Assembly: GCA_012934845.2 (NCBI GenBank)
Contig: WNNJ02003518.1
Coordinates: forward strand, 62,001-126,000
Direction of reading: 5' to 3'
DNA: 64,000 nucleotides
Source: Pomphorhynchus laevis
Lineage: Eukaryota > Acanthocephala > Palaeacanthocephala > Echinorhynchida > Pomphorhynchidae
This document shows, piece after piece, positions 23,530 through 33,420 of the stretch (position 1 is the first letter of the stretch; each line of letters starts with the position of its first letter). The notes under the pieces were generated by a model. It searched no databases, was not told where the DNA came from, and saw nothing but the letters and a program-made list of their open reading frames with translations. The position numbers were made by a program, and so were the translations under genes.

Positions 23530-24383
23530 GTAAAAAGTTATTGTAGTCCATGAAAAATTTGCATTTATGGGACCAAGCCGGATGGCTTCCTCCACAATTT
23601 GAACAAAGTAGGGGACCTACGCATTTTACACCAGCCATCAGACTTTGGCAGAAAGACAAGCAACATAATCCACAGGTCTAAGGGCACTAGCAATTGGAAA
23701 CACAGTGCCCACACTTGTGGCAATTGTTGCAGTGTGAAAAGTAAAATCTTTAGAACTTAAGATAGTAAAGCCCACGAATATATCCTAAGAAAGAATTAAA
23801 AGCCGATTTCGCCGATATTTCAGCTTGTTCAACCGGGCTTGAGCAGAAGCACACTGGCAGGGAAAGCCACTTTTCACTAATATTGATTTGAAGTTGGAGA
23901 TATTATAAACTTGTTTTAACACTCCAATATCATTATCTTCCAATTGTTGTGGAAGATTAGAGATTTTAATCGAGGCTCGTATGGGTTTTGATTGAATGGT
24001 ACCCATTTTCTTCAAATTCATTTCAAAGAATGACAAATATTATTTCAATATGTCAGCTGTTGCAAATGAAATTTTTATTTCAGTTTCGAAGAACTTAATC
24101 GAGTTAAATAAAACTCTGCTGACATATTTGTCTGCGAATTATCTAAGAAACATATTAAAGAGATTTTGTTTCTCCACTGGCTGCGTAAGTGAAATCACCA
24201 CCAGATTTTTCAATTTTAAGATAAAGGGAGTACCCCGAACCCTGAAAATCAAAAGATGAAACGGCACTAACCTGGTAATCTGTATTTGAAGAAGAAATCA
24301 TGTTTTTACCTAATACTTTACCAAGATTGCTAGAAAATCTGATTTCCTTTGATGCTCCATTGCTTGCTTGTACACTGCTCATT
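23530..24383 (-). pseudogene. ORF1 (nucleic-acid-binding) of I/Jockey-type LINE
   Basis: Begins MSSVQASNGASKEIRF at 24383 and shows, in changing frames, three Cys/His knuckles near 23745-23560: CNNCHKCGHC, CGLCCLSFC and CSNCGGSHPAWSHKC. Several CCHC knuckles at the ORF1 end are typical of I and Jockey elements, where ORF1 binds element RNA. Confidence 0.7.
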
Positions 24384-24649
24384 CTATATAGCGTTATGAT
24401 GAATCTGCGTGTACCATTGCACGGCAATAGCGGATGAAACAATACCAATATGTCATTTTAAAATATGCCATGTTGTGAGTCGATTATATGGAGTTGAAAT
24501 AATGAAAGAATGATACCGTAACTGGTTGCTGCTGCGAAATCACCTTCTGTAATCTACCAAAATTGATTACATATATAGTTTACGAGGCTGGTTAAATTGC
24601 TTTCCAGAATCCATTGAGCGGATACGATTTCTTTTTTTTTTCAATAATA

Positions 24650-24785
24650 TAAAACTGGTTGAAAAATGATATAATATTTATTGACTAGTTTCGATTTATA
24701 CAGAATGTTTTTGATAAAGGTATTATTATTTTATGATAATGGTATAAACCGAAACTAGTCAATAAATATTTTAACTATATATATT
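24650..24785. repeat. Inverted pair of Penelope-type ends
   Basis: ATTGACTAGTTTCG near 24680 is the reverse complement of CGAAACTAGTCAAT near 24755. On the plus strand TTTTTGATAAAGG ... AACCGAAACTAG follows the Penelope 3'-end pattern. Probably two element tails in inverted order, both degenerate. Confidence 0.45.
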
Positions 24786-25009
24786 CCTTTGTTTTTAATA
24801 AATAAAGTCGTGTTGTAGAATTAATTTAGACATATTTAATTACGTATAATTATGTGAAAAAAATTGAACGGTTGTATATTTTTTCGTTGGCAGTGTATCA
24901 AAAGTGAAGTGTTACTTTATCAAATACACATAAATGAAGTAGTAGTTATGTATGAATTACATCAATCAAATAAAATACCATAATGTATGCGAATACGGAA
25001 ATTTAATAC

Positions 25010-25188
25010 CTCTCAGTCGTAAATGTCCAAGCTTGAAGATCATTCAATGCCTCTTCCTTTGCACTTCTGCATTCGTCGATTTGAATTTTCATTTTTTCGA
25101 AGATCCGATTAAGACTAGGATCGAGAAGCGAATGGCGGAGGCGGGTGAAAAGTGGTGCATGATTCTCTTTAAATTGCTTGAACTGAGC
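25010..25188 (-). CDS. WTAP: WTAP exon 2
   Basis: 179 bases after acceptor TTTTTACTCAG, in phase 0 with exon 1. Encodes 59 residues starting AQFKQFKENHAPLF and ending in a split Ser codon. The word LLDPSLNRIFEKMK followed by LNDLQAWTFTTES matches human WTAP VDPAINLFFLKMK and NELSAWKFTPDS, the best-conserved part of the family. The donor is GTATTA. Exon borders and phases agree on both sides. Confidence 0.95.
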
Positions 25189-27252
25189 CTGAGTAAAAAC
25201 AAGATACACACATAAATGTGCTTTTATATAATATAAAAGTTTTTTAAATCAAAAACTTCTAAACTATTATAATATCTTTACAATATCATAAATGTAGTAA
25301 ATGTCTTAGATGCACAACTAGGTACTCTATCAACTGCTAATGTTATGTCACTGAACAAACAACACATAACCAAACACGGATCGTTTTGATAACAACAAAA
25401 ACAGCGAATACATTTTGGTTTTCTTAATTTTGTATTCTTTTTTTCCGGGAAATTATTACAAGAAAACAAAATCATCTTGATAATAAATTTTGAATATTTA
25501 TATCAAGATTTCTCTTAAATATATCTTGATAATAGCAAAATGGACAATCAAAAACGCGAAAATAAAGTACTTAATCGCCAAAAAGTGAAGGAATATTTAC
25601 ATGAATTTAAAATTGAAATTCATATTTAATTTACATGAAATAACTTTGGAGAAGTAGATTGACTTTTAACGTGCACCTGGTTTGTTATCCGCTTTACTCG
25701 TTTGTGTAGAGTACCTTGTAGAGAAGCATCACAATAGCATCATAAATAGTGAACAATTGATTACTTCTCTGAGTTGACTATCAATCAAGCAAAATATATA
25801 ACAATTATAAATATGTGCAAAGTCGGTAATGTATAAAAATTCAGTATACAATCAAACTGTGAAAGAAGTAATTCAATGCAAATGTCATTCCGTAAATCAT
25901 ATCATACAGCCATTTCAGACGGTATACAATCTGTAAATACATTTCGTGAGAATTTTACAATTGAAGCATGCACCGATGAACACAAATTATGTAAACAGAA
26001 TCGAAAACGACAGGTCGTTTTGAACATCCACTGTAAGGCTTACGTTTAAGTCAAAATTTTGAGTGATATCCATGGACTTATGCTCTCCAGGTAAAAGTAC
26101 GCTTTATATTAGATGCATCCCTTTAACCAAGCTGAATATAAACAGGTGTGAGATAAAATTCATCCGATAATTCAAATTTTTTATTTAAAAGATAATGCAA
26201 TGTATTCGTATAAAGCTTTTTGAAAACTGGGGGATTTATCAATTTCCTTGGAAGAGATGGCAAATGAGTATATGAAATATTTTAATTATGAGTTCGCTAC
26301 AATTTCCGCATCTACACGGAAACCCATTCAGGTATCTGTAAAACTCCATAACTTAGAATTCCGTTTCACGCAATCAATAGAGAAAATGATAATTAATATT
26401 ATTGTGTACTTCTAAATGATGGTTTGATATTCGGTTCATTACCTAATAATTCTTATTGCTTATTCAATAAGTGATTCCCTGACAAAATTGCAACAAGTTA
26501 AAACAAATCAAAAATAAAGGTAGTTAGCCAAAAGAAGATAAAGGAAATGATAAAGCCCCATTCGCAGCAAACGAGAAAACACCCATACGATGGAAACGGA
26601 AAGCCCTGACTGGTAAGGTAAGTATGATGTTGATTCTTTTGGTTTAATCCACGCATTGCTAAGTAGTCCAGCATCTCCCGAGTTCCTCCAGTAAAACTCG
26701 GAAGTAATTTATACCCTTTGTATTTTACACGGTCAAGCTGTAGACGTTATTATTTTTCATGAAACTAATCCGTACCCATAGGACATTACTCAATTTCTAT
26801 TAAAGCACATAAATTCACACTATACTCAGTGTACTATTCTCGCATTTTCAATATATTACACGCTCTGTATTTACTCAACGTCTTCTAACCCTAGTTAAAA
26901 AACACTAATCTTACCTCATTTTAAGCTTCTAGTCCCACACTGTATTGCTTAATTATTACACAGTGTAAAGACGATAAACTCATTAGTGCAGCCAATATCT
27001 ATTTTCTCTCATGGAAGATATAAACGTCAACGACATAACTACTTGTTGGATAAATGCAGGTATCGCAGAAGTAATTAACAGTCAGTTATTTAATTTACTA
27101 ACGTCCCCTCCTTTTATTTCACATCAACAAATTTAATCTCTCGCGTCTTACGGATTCATCATAAATAGTTTCTCAAACGCTTTTATATAAGACAGTTTAA
27201 AACAGTACATGACCACCTTGCATGACTTACACCGCTAGAAGAAGATATCATA

Positions 27253-28275
27253 CTAAGGATAAGATACTGTCATGGGTGTCCCCATGGCAGTCCCTATTAA
27301 TTGTCTGTAGAGTATGTCGTTAAATGTAAATATGTTATTCTTTAATATTATTTCTAAGCTTTCTAATACGAAGTTTTGTTTCATTTTTGGCCAATCTTCC
27401 TCCATTATACACTGTTTTATTGCCTCAAGTGCCTCCTCGTGATCTATGTTTGTGTATAACGATGTTACATCCATTGTAATTAATTTTGAACTTCGAACTT
27501 CATCTTTATTGATTTGCTGTAACTTTTTCAAAAAATCGCCGGAATTGCGTAGAATCATTTACAAACAGATACAAAAAGTCAGAAATCAAATAAATAAAAA
27601 TAAAAGTAGGATATATACTAACAAAGGAATGATCCAGGTCAAACAAAAGGAAAAATATATTGGAATAGACTATGTCCCTTCCCTATCAAATATAGGACGA
27701 AAAATCAAAAACACACAAAAAGGTCTCTGTAGCCGCATATGGGGGTACAATTGATAGCCCAAGATTGTTCTATACATGTAAGAATACCATAAAGAAAGCA
27801 CTGGTAAATTCAAGAATTAAAAAAACACATAGTCACGATAAAAAATGGTGTTCAGAATGCAAAATGTAAGATGTAAGAGCTGTGCTTCTGTAAATATAGG
27901 TAGCTATTTTGAAAGCATTGGAACCTGCTGTATATATAAAATAAAGAATACAGCTAACTGTTGTACTAAGGGAATAATCTATCTCGGAAATTGTACAGAA
28001 TGTAAAGCCCAATACGTCGGAGAAACGGGTAGAGATCTATGAGCACGATTGACAATTCGTCAGGCAGATATAAAGGCAAAAAGAGGAAACGATGCTATCG
28101 TAAAACACTGCGAAACCCACGATAATAAGGATACCTTCAAATATACAATAATCGACATAGTTCAGAACGATAAACAAAGAAAAATGAACGAAATGGAATG
28201 GATCGGACAATTGTATACCGACAGAGACACAGGAATTAACGAACAACACATCTATCTTGTTTTTTACAGTTGATT
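27253..28275 (+). mobile_element. Penelope-like element D with inverted 5' part
   Basis: Two parts meet near 27560. The minus-strand part (27558-27253) holds RT N-terminal words: LITMDVTSLYTNIDHEEALEA and LIGTAMGTPMTV. The plus-strand part (27575-28275) holds the RT end, the Cys-rich linker and a GIY-YIG nuclease. As in element B, the 5' piece is inverted relative to the 3' piece, as twin priming would leave it. The part with the YxDD box is missing at the joint. Confidence 0.8.
27845..28273 (+). pseudogene. GIY-YIG endonuclease of Penelope D
   Basis: After the linker (RCKSCASVN) the frame reads TKGIIYLGNCTECKAQYVGETGRDL, the two GIY-YIG strands, then after a break LTIRQADIKAKRGND (equivalent of NNRRADIKA) and EMEWIGQLYTDRDTG. 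Catalytic Arg and the later Glu are in place, but the frame is interrupted once in the middle. Inferred to nick target DNA in the intact family. Confidence 0.8.
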
Positions 28276-28471
28276 TGAATTTGCGCGTGTGAACATTTTT
28301 TCGCTGTTGATAAACGCAAAAAGCCGAAAAGTTTAATAAATAACTTTGTTGTTTATTTTCTCAAAGACAAACTGCTGGAAATATTGGGGAGATAATATTT
28401 ATTTGACAAAAAGAGTTCATTGAAAACGACCTAAGCTGTGAGAAAAACACCCACAACTATTATATATATAC

Positions 28472-28640
28472 TAAATGGTGTTGCTTGATAGACTGGACTT
28501 CGATTCACGACTTTCAGTCACCATGTCACTTCTAGACGACCAATAAGTACTCGGCAACACTCATCAGTAGAATGAAATACTCACTGGCCGTTTCGGTTGC
28601 CTGTGTGACATTGTGAATAAAGACGTTTCCGACACAAATA
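28472..28640 (+). repeat. R-family 357-bp repeat, partial copy R1
   Basis: Starts AAATGGTGTTGCTTGATAG and ends after the GTTTCCGACAC word. The same unit recurs at 54583, 63358 and 63717, and inverted at 28707, 53975, 54251 and 63861. Only the ribozyme-bearing part of the unit is present. It has no coding capacity. It sits next to a TA-rich tract, as do the other copies. Confidence 0.8.
28526..28601 (-). ncRNA. Hammerhead-like RNA with interleaved helices, R1 copy
   Basis: On the minus strand the block carries GAAA, then CUGAUGA, then GUC, with three helices pairing in the order II, III, I, II', III', I'. Helix III has 14 pairs including three G-U pairs. All core boxes are intact. See the finding for the topology argument. 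Confidence 0.6.
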
Positions 28641-28706
28641 TACATTTTTTTAGATGAACGAATATAATAATTTATTGACGTTATACTGCATAATCCAGAA
28701 TATATG

Positions 28707-28858
28707 TATGGTCGTCTAGAAGTGACATGGTGATTGAAAGTCGTTAATCGAAGTCCAGTCTATCAAGCAACACCATTTAGTATAAATGCCGTATTTCGTA
28801 AGAAATCCTGGACGGTTGTTTACTCAGCACATCTGTGCACTACTATTATATATACATA
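28707..28858 (-). repeat. R-family repeat, inverted partial copy R2
   Basis: Reverse-complement copy beginning at GTCGTCTAG and running through GACATGGTG and GTATTTCGTAAGAAATCC. It lacks the GAAA/CUGAUGA part. With R1 it forms a loose inverted pair around a 66-bp spacer, whose first 40 bases are repeated at 31443-31483. Confidence 0.75.
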
Positions 28859-28969
28859 TATATAAATCTAATAATATATATATATATATTTTCTTCAGAA
28901 AAATATATATATATATATGTATATATATAGTTTAGATTATTTATTCAAATCAGCTCCGGGATCCTTTGA

Positions 28970-29760
28970 CGGATACTTGTACATATTAATACTCGGATTT
29001 TAAGTCAAACCGGAAACACAAAGATATCGTTTTATTAAAGCTTTCGACCAACTAATGGCCTTCTTCAGGAAAATAATATCTACAATTGTAAAAATATAAA
29101 TATAACAGCATAAATATATGATAGCATCTTAAATGTTGTTCTTCACCAATTTCAGTGCACCTATCACTTCACTGTTTAGCGATCTATCAGTCATTAATTG
29201 TGCTATCCAATAGAGTTCCTTACGCTTTCTTTTAGCAGTGTTGGGAATATTTCCCTCAATTACTGCAAGTGAAATTTCATGTGTTGGATTTTAATGAGGT
29301 GTGATGCCAGTCCATCTGCATTTATACGACAGGCTTTAATATCCGCTCTACGGTTGTTCATCCGAACTGACATCTTATTTCCGCTTTCCCCTACATATTG
29401 TGCATGACAGACTGTTCAAGTGCCATTTTGTGTCTTACAGTTATTGTTACCCCTGATTCTATAAGTTAATTTTGTAGTGGAGCTTTTGAATGCTTTTGAG
29501 TTATTCATTATCTGACACGTTTTACATCGTTTATCTCCACACGGTACATTACTACCAATGTCAGTGGAATGATTAGTTGTGACAGAAAAATAACTTCTTA
29601 GGTTATATCCAGATTTGAAGAAAATTAACGGTTTACGTTCAGGGGGACACTTGTCATTAGTAATTTCTCTCAATTCCTTTGGTAAATTTTTCAGTGCCTG
29701 ATGATATGTACATACCACCTTGTTGTTTGTAGTTGTGAGTGGCTTTCTTCTGTTATCATT
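28970..29760 (-). mobile_element. Penelope-like element A, 3' part, copy 2
   Basis: Near-identical to 2380-3160 but on the minus strand and inside WTAP intron 1. The linker and GIY-YIG region are recognisable, with a small deletion relative to copy 1. Neither copy is a simple descendant of the other, since each has its own changes. Its tail at 29040-29071 repeats the hammerhead-like end of copy 1. Upstream it abuts the foldback at 29753. Confidence 0.85.
29040..29071 (-). ncRNA. Hammerhead-like tail of Penelope A copy 2
   Basis: Reverse strand reads CUGAAGA, GGCCAUUAGUUGGUC and GAAA, as at 3082-3108. One base differs in the loop. Confidence 0.45.
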
Positions 29761-29812
29761 AAATATATAATCGTATCCTTATGAATCCAGGCACGCAGCT
29801 TGAACTCAATCA

Positions 29813-29908
<96 letters not shown>

Positions 29909-30042
29909 AGAGAAAATAGGAATACCCATCACTGCTGATCGTTTGCTACGATCGATTATATTATATTCCATATGTAAATAAGCAGCAGAAGAACAATAAA
30001 ATAATTTATTTTATTGTTCTTCTGCTGCTTATTTACATATGG

Positions 30043-30098
<56 letters not shown>

Positions 30099-30298
30099 TG
30101 GTAGTGCGAAAAATCGCTTTTAACTGTGGTCCAGGAGCCTAAACAGGCTACTATTGATTTTAAATCCATATGAGTTGCTACAAAACTGGACTTCGATCAT
30201 CAGCTCCATCAGTCTAATGTATCACTCCGAGACGCCCCAAACCACCCAGCAGTCATCGTCAGTCGGATGAAGTGGTTAGGGTGCGTTTCGACTGCTTT

Positions 30299-30392
<94 letters not shown>

Positions 30393-30450
30393 TGATTGAG
30401 TTCAAGCTGCGTGCCTGGATCCATAAGGATACGATTATATATTTAATGAA
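29753..30450. repeat. 700-bp foldback with (TA)n arms and central palindrome
   Basis: The outer arms (29753-29815 and 30389-30450) are reverse complements, both including GCACGCAGCTTGAACTC. Inside come long (TA)n runs (29815-29907 and 30301-30389), a third (TA)n run (30047-30095) and a near-perfect palindrome at 29957-30050. Between 30096 and 30300 is unrelated unique sequence. The whole could form a giant hairpin in WTAP pre-mRNA. Confidence 0.85.
29957..30050. repeat. Near-perfect palindrome
   Basis: CATATGTAAATAAGCAGCAG and its reverse complement face each other across an A/T centre, with arms of about 40 bases each. Such young palindromes are prone to cruciform extrusion and deletion. 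Confidence 0.85.
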
Positions 30451-30589
30451 GTGTAGAAAACAGGCAAAGATTATATATATAATTTGTTGTTACACCTTTC
30501 TCAATTGATTGAGAAACTCTTGACTGAGATCCTCGTGGGACAAGGCATATATTAATATAATTGAAAATATTTGCAAACAACAGCTATAA

Positions 30590-30645
30590 TTTATTCGAAC
30601 GTTTCGACCTTTTGTTTTTCAGCATAAGCCTTCTTCAACGTTGTA
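30590..30645 (-). repeat. Penelope-type 3' tail fragment
   Basis: Minus strand: GTTGAAGAAGGC, a loop, AGGTCGAAACGTTCG. This is the standard Penelope end with degenerate hammerhead boxes (UUGAAGA, GAAA). No attached coding part is recognised in 30650-30960. Confidence 0.55.
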
Positions 30646-31031
30646 AGTTTTTATATCTAGTTCAATTTTTTAACCAGTTAAATTTTTTTAACCAAACTGG
30701 ATTTAACTTATATATAATGCAAGAATGTTATACTGATCATATATGCTTCAATTGTAACCGTTATCTGCAAACTAGTGTATGAATACTGTCACGACCGGTT
30801 ACAACACTATCTAAACATCAACATCATCCTGCGCCGACGTACATATAATGTTGTAGATTCAATATTCGCTATTAACAAAGCGCTTAGATTCAGTGCATCT
30901 TTGTGTCATTTCAACGATAAGCTTAAAGATAAATTCAACTTCTGTTTTTATTGTAATTAATTATATATACGGATTTTATTGTTAGTATTTATAAAAGTAC
31001 AATCTATATAAATATATGTAAGGATACTTAC

Positions 31032-31349
31032 CATAACAGCTTGCATCCGTAGTTCTTTGACCTTGTGCTTATACATGATGTCTTTTTGATTATTGAGGAG
31101 GTGGTTGACGTGCAGTTTGTATTGATTTCTATCAGTGTTCAGCTTTGATTGAAATTGTTCAATAAAAGTCTTCTGCTTGATTACTATCTTAACAAGGTCA
31201 TTTCTGTCCATGTCTCTCAATCTATCAACGATAATGTTGGAGGTTACATCTGTCAGGTCTTGACGATTATCAACTCCTGTGCCACTATCATCATTAGTGT
31301 TGTTGTTCATCGGATTGTATATATTGATGCTAATACCAGTACCTTCCAT
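31032..31349 (-). CDS. WTAP: WTAP exon 1 (N-terminus)
   Basis: 318 bases encoding 106 residues, ending in phase 0 at the strong donor GTAAGTATCC. After an Asn/Asp/Thr-rich leader (residues 1-35) comes a coiled-coil stretch, RLRDMDRNDLVKIVIKQK and then HKVKELRMQAVM, equivalent to the human WTAP N-terminal helix ending near ENILVMRLA. The Met at 31349 is chosen because it follows four bases after a splice-acceptor-like site and there is no longer in-frame start. Assignment rests on perfect phase joining with exon 2 and moderate similarity. Confidence 0.85.
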
Positions 31350-31368
31350 TATACTGTAATAAAATATT
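31350..31368 (-). promoter_or_regulatory. WTAP: Splice-acceptor-like site just before the WTAP start codon
   Basis: Minus strand AATATTTTATTACAG, then TATA, then the ATG. Either a 5'-UTR intron ends here or the mRNA receives a trans-spliced leader, which occurs in flatworms and some other animals. The sequence alone cannot separate these. Confidence 0.5.
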
Positions 31369-31674
31369 GTATGTTTTCCAACTGATGTATAAGATCAACG
31401 ATAAGAGGTGTTAGTTAATCAGTATATAACTTAGATGCACAAATATAATAATTTATTGACGTTATACTGCATAATCCAGAAAAAACAGGTGCCACAGACA
31501 GCAGCATAAATTTCTTATAGTGTCCTCAACTGTCGTTTCTCGTTGATGTCGTTTAAATATTGCAAAGGTAATCAATCTGATAAGAAAATGTTCAATAATA
31601 CTTTAACTTTTCACTATTAGTTATAAAGACGTAATAATGTTGCTTGCTACTGAAATCAATGCTAGTCGTAAAGA

Positions 31675-31770
31675 TTATGGCGACGATGATGACGATGATG
31701 AAGATAATGACGATGATAATGACGATGATGACGATGATAATGACGATGATAATGACGATGATGACGAATC
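31675..31770 (+). repeat. GATGAC/GATAATGAC microsatellite
   Basis: Irregular repeats of GATGAC, GATGAT and GATAATGAC, located 0.3 kb upstream of the WTAP start. Confidence 0.85.
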
Positions 31771-31771
31771 A

Positions 31772-32030
31772 AATCAGCTAACTGAGTCTACGTATTTAAT
31801 ATAATTATTAAATAAACAAAACATAATAATGCTAAATCAAAATTTAATAATTAAATAAAATAAATAATTGTTATAAGATTTTATATAATTTAAATCAAGT
31901 TAAAATAAAGTGACTAAAATGACTAAGATGAAAATAAAATGACTGATTTTTAAAATAAAAGTCATTTTTATGAATTGACTTACAAAAAAACAGACGTTGT
32001 ATCAGAATAAGGATAAAAGGTCATCAGGAT
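31772..32030 (-). repeat. Naiad-like 3' untranslated fragment
   Basis: The reverse complement matches 59160-59385 (words GATACAACGTCTGTT and AACTGAGTCTACGTATT). Only the non-coding 3' end is present. A related end lies at 5990-6180 and a short one at 36615-36660. Confidence 0.65.
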
Positions 32031-32220
32031 AATGATGACGACGATGACGACGATGACGACGATGATGACGATGCTGATGATGACGATGCTGATGATGACG
32101 ATGCTGATGATGACGATGCTGATGATGACGATGCTGATGATGACGATGCTGATGATGACGATGCTGATGATGACGATGCTGGTGATGACGATGCTGATGA
32201 TGACGATGACGATGATAAAC
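32026..32220 (+). repeat. 15-bp minisatellite, unit GATGATGACGATGCT
   Basis: About nine near-perfect units, flanked by shorter GACGAT repeats. The plus frame is open (repeats of Met-Leu-Met-Met-Thr) but this is a consequence of the unit length being a multiple of three. It is not a gene. Confidence 0.9.
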
Positions 32221-32620
32221 TATAATATGTTAACTAGAACTGAAGCATGTAATACTATATCTGTAATATTTTCAATTTGAAAAAGTAAGCCGCTATTTAT
32301 AAGTTCAGTTGACCTTTTGCAATTAGAGCGTGTAATATAGAATAACCATTCACAAATATTAAATAAATAGATATTTCTAAATACAAAAGCCATTTAAAGA
32401 AAGTTATGGGAAATATAATAAAATTCATAAATACTAGCTGAAAGTAAATAAAACCATATTATTTTCAATTTCAATATTATTCTGTCTTCTCAAGTAGTAT
32501 CACTTCCCTTGTTGGAAATACTTGAAGAACAATCTGCGACTAACTTGTTCATAGACTGTCACGCATTTTAATGACTTGTCGCTGCGCACTATGACGAAGG
32601 TCGTAGCATAAGTATTTTTT
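32221..32620. other. Unassigned A+T-rich stretch
   Basis: No coding, RNA or transposon signal recognised. Confidence 0.5.
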
Positions 32621-32659
32621 AATAATTATTGGAGCTAGATCAAAGAAAAGAAGAAATTA

Positions 32660-32702
32660 TGTTTGATATTTCGCTAACTTCTCTGTTAGCATCTTCAGAA
32701 AA
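32660..32702 (-). ncRNA. Minimal Penelope-type hammerhead
   Basis: CUGAAGA, perfect helix II (GCUAAC, loop, GUUAGC), GAAA, then UAUC with A/U-only helix I. Order and spacing match the minimal type I hammerheads of Penelope-like elements. Confidence 0.65.
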
Positions 32703-32896
32703 TTACAATGTTTTTTTAATGTACATGCTTATATAAAAAAGTTCAAAACGATCGCCGCCATTTGCTTCGGGCAGGTGCTGTTGTTATTAGCGATAACTAG
32801 CTGCTTGTTGTTAATTTAAAAATTAAATATTAATTATTAGAGCTGGATCAAAGAAAAGGGTTTTTTTTTGATATTTCTGTTAGTATCTTCAGAACA

Positions 32897-32938
32897 TTTT
32901 CTGAAGATGCTAACAGAAGTGAGCGAAATATCAAAAAA
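32897..32938 (+). ncRNA. Minimal Penelope-type hammerhead, second copy
   Basis: CUGAAGA at 32901-32907, helix II with one mismatch (GCUAAC versus GUGAGC), GAAAUAUC at 32925-32932, helix I of U and A runs. Same family as 32660-32702 in opposite orientation. Confidence 0.6.
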
Positions 32939-33039
32939 ATCATCTTTACTTCGATCCAGATCCAATAATTATTTATCAATAATGGATCAGCATCAACTAT
33001 TTAAAAAAATTGTATTTTTATTTATTTATTTTTTATTTA

Positions 33040-33420
33040 TAGTGGCAAATGCGCGCCTATGCGGACTTACAAGCCCAAGTTAAAGAACGAGTAAAAACAA
33101 AAAAGAAAACAAAATGTAAACTTAATTTGTTGATGAACTTGAAGGAACTACATGTGTAGAAGGTGGCAAGAAGTGTTGTAAAACCAAAAAAGTTTGAGTG
33201 GTTCGATATAAATGTATGATAGAATTGTGAATCGGATAAGATTATAAGATAAAGCATTTCTTGGTTCATTGTGGAGGAGGATCCATAGTGCGGGAACGAA
33301 GACGTTGTTGAAGAGTGGAATTAACGAGAAAAAACGGACGTAGGCTGGCAAATAATCACAGGCAAGTGGATATGAGACGATAAATTAGCGGAGGGCATAG
33401 TTAAATCCTACAATATTTGT
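33040..33420 (-). mobile_element. 3'-terminal fragment of an L2-like LINE
   Basis: The minus-strand frame has the closing pattern of the family (VPALWILLHNEPRNAL). The non-coding end contains GGCAAATGCGCGCC, shared with the 3' ends of the LINEs at 36130 and 40165. Only the end of the element is left. Confidence 0.5.

Larger units (their letters stand above)
20765..24383 (-). mobile_element. I/Jockey-type LINE, copy 1, inside WTAP intron 2
   Basis: Non-LTR retrotransposon with both ORFs in order on the minus strand. ORF1 (24383 to about 23530) ends in CCHC knuckles; ORF2 has an APE-type endonuclease followed by reverse transcriptase. Both frames are interrupted many times. The G+C-richer 3' part (20765-21700) matches copy 2 at 37600-39660 closely. 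Orientation is the same as WTAP, so it lies in sense in the intron. Confidence 0.85.
19520..25009 (-). other. WTAP: WTAP intron 2
   Basis: 5.49 kb with donor GTATTA at 25009 and acceptor at 19520. It contains an I/Jockey-like LINE in the same orientation as WTAP, a Penelope tail fragment near 20300 and an inverted pair of Penelope-type ends at 24655-24785. Stretches 19520-20270 and 20335-20760 are A+T-rich and hold nothing I recognise. Confidence 0.85.
25189..31031 (-). other. WTAP: WTAP intron 1
   Basis: 5.84 kb from donor GTAAGTATCC at 31031 to the acceptor at 25189. It contains Penelope D (27253-28275), two R-family repeats (28472-28858), Penelope A copy 2 (28970-29760), a large foldback (29753-30450) and a Penelope tail (30590-30645). 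The stretches 25230-27250 and 30650-31030 are A+T-rich and show no gene I can name. Confidence 0.85.
32620..32965. repeat. Inverted Penelope ends with minimal hammerheads
   Basis: Three versions of one Penelope end: minus strand at 32640-32705, minus strand at 32845-32896 (shortened), and plus strand at 32897-32960. The last two form a palindrome. All include GAGCTGGATCAAAG-type flanks and the words GATATTTC / GAAATATC. Confidence 0.7.

Noticed and set aside
24155-24448. Minus-strand frame as a further WTAP exon
   Set aside because: Exons 2 and 3 join in phase without it, and it matches the start of the LINE ORF1 next to it.
29781-30508. Open frames made of repeated Tyr-Ile on both strands
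   Set aside because: They are translations of (TA)n tracts and have no gene-like features.
30561-30960. Plus-strand frames in WTAP intron 1 as small genes
   Set aside because: No homology recognised, and the first part overlaps a Penelope tail on the opposite strand.
32032-32280. Open frame of repeated Met-Leu-Met-Met-Thr
   Set aside because: Caused by a 15-bp minisatellite whose unit length keeps the frame open.
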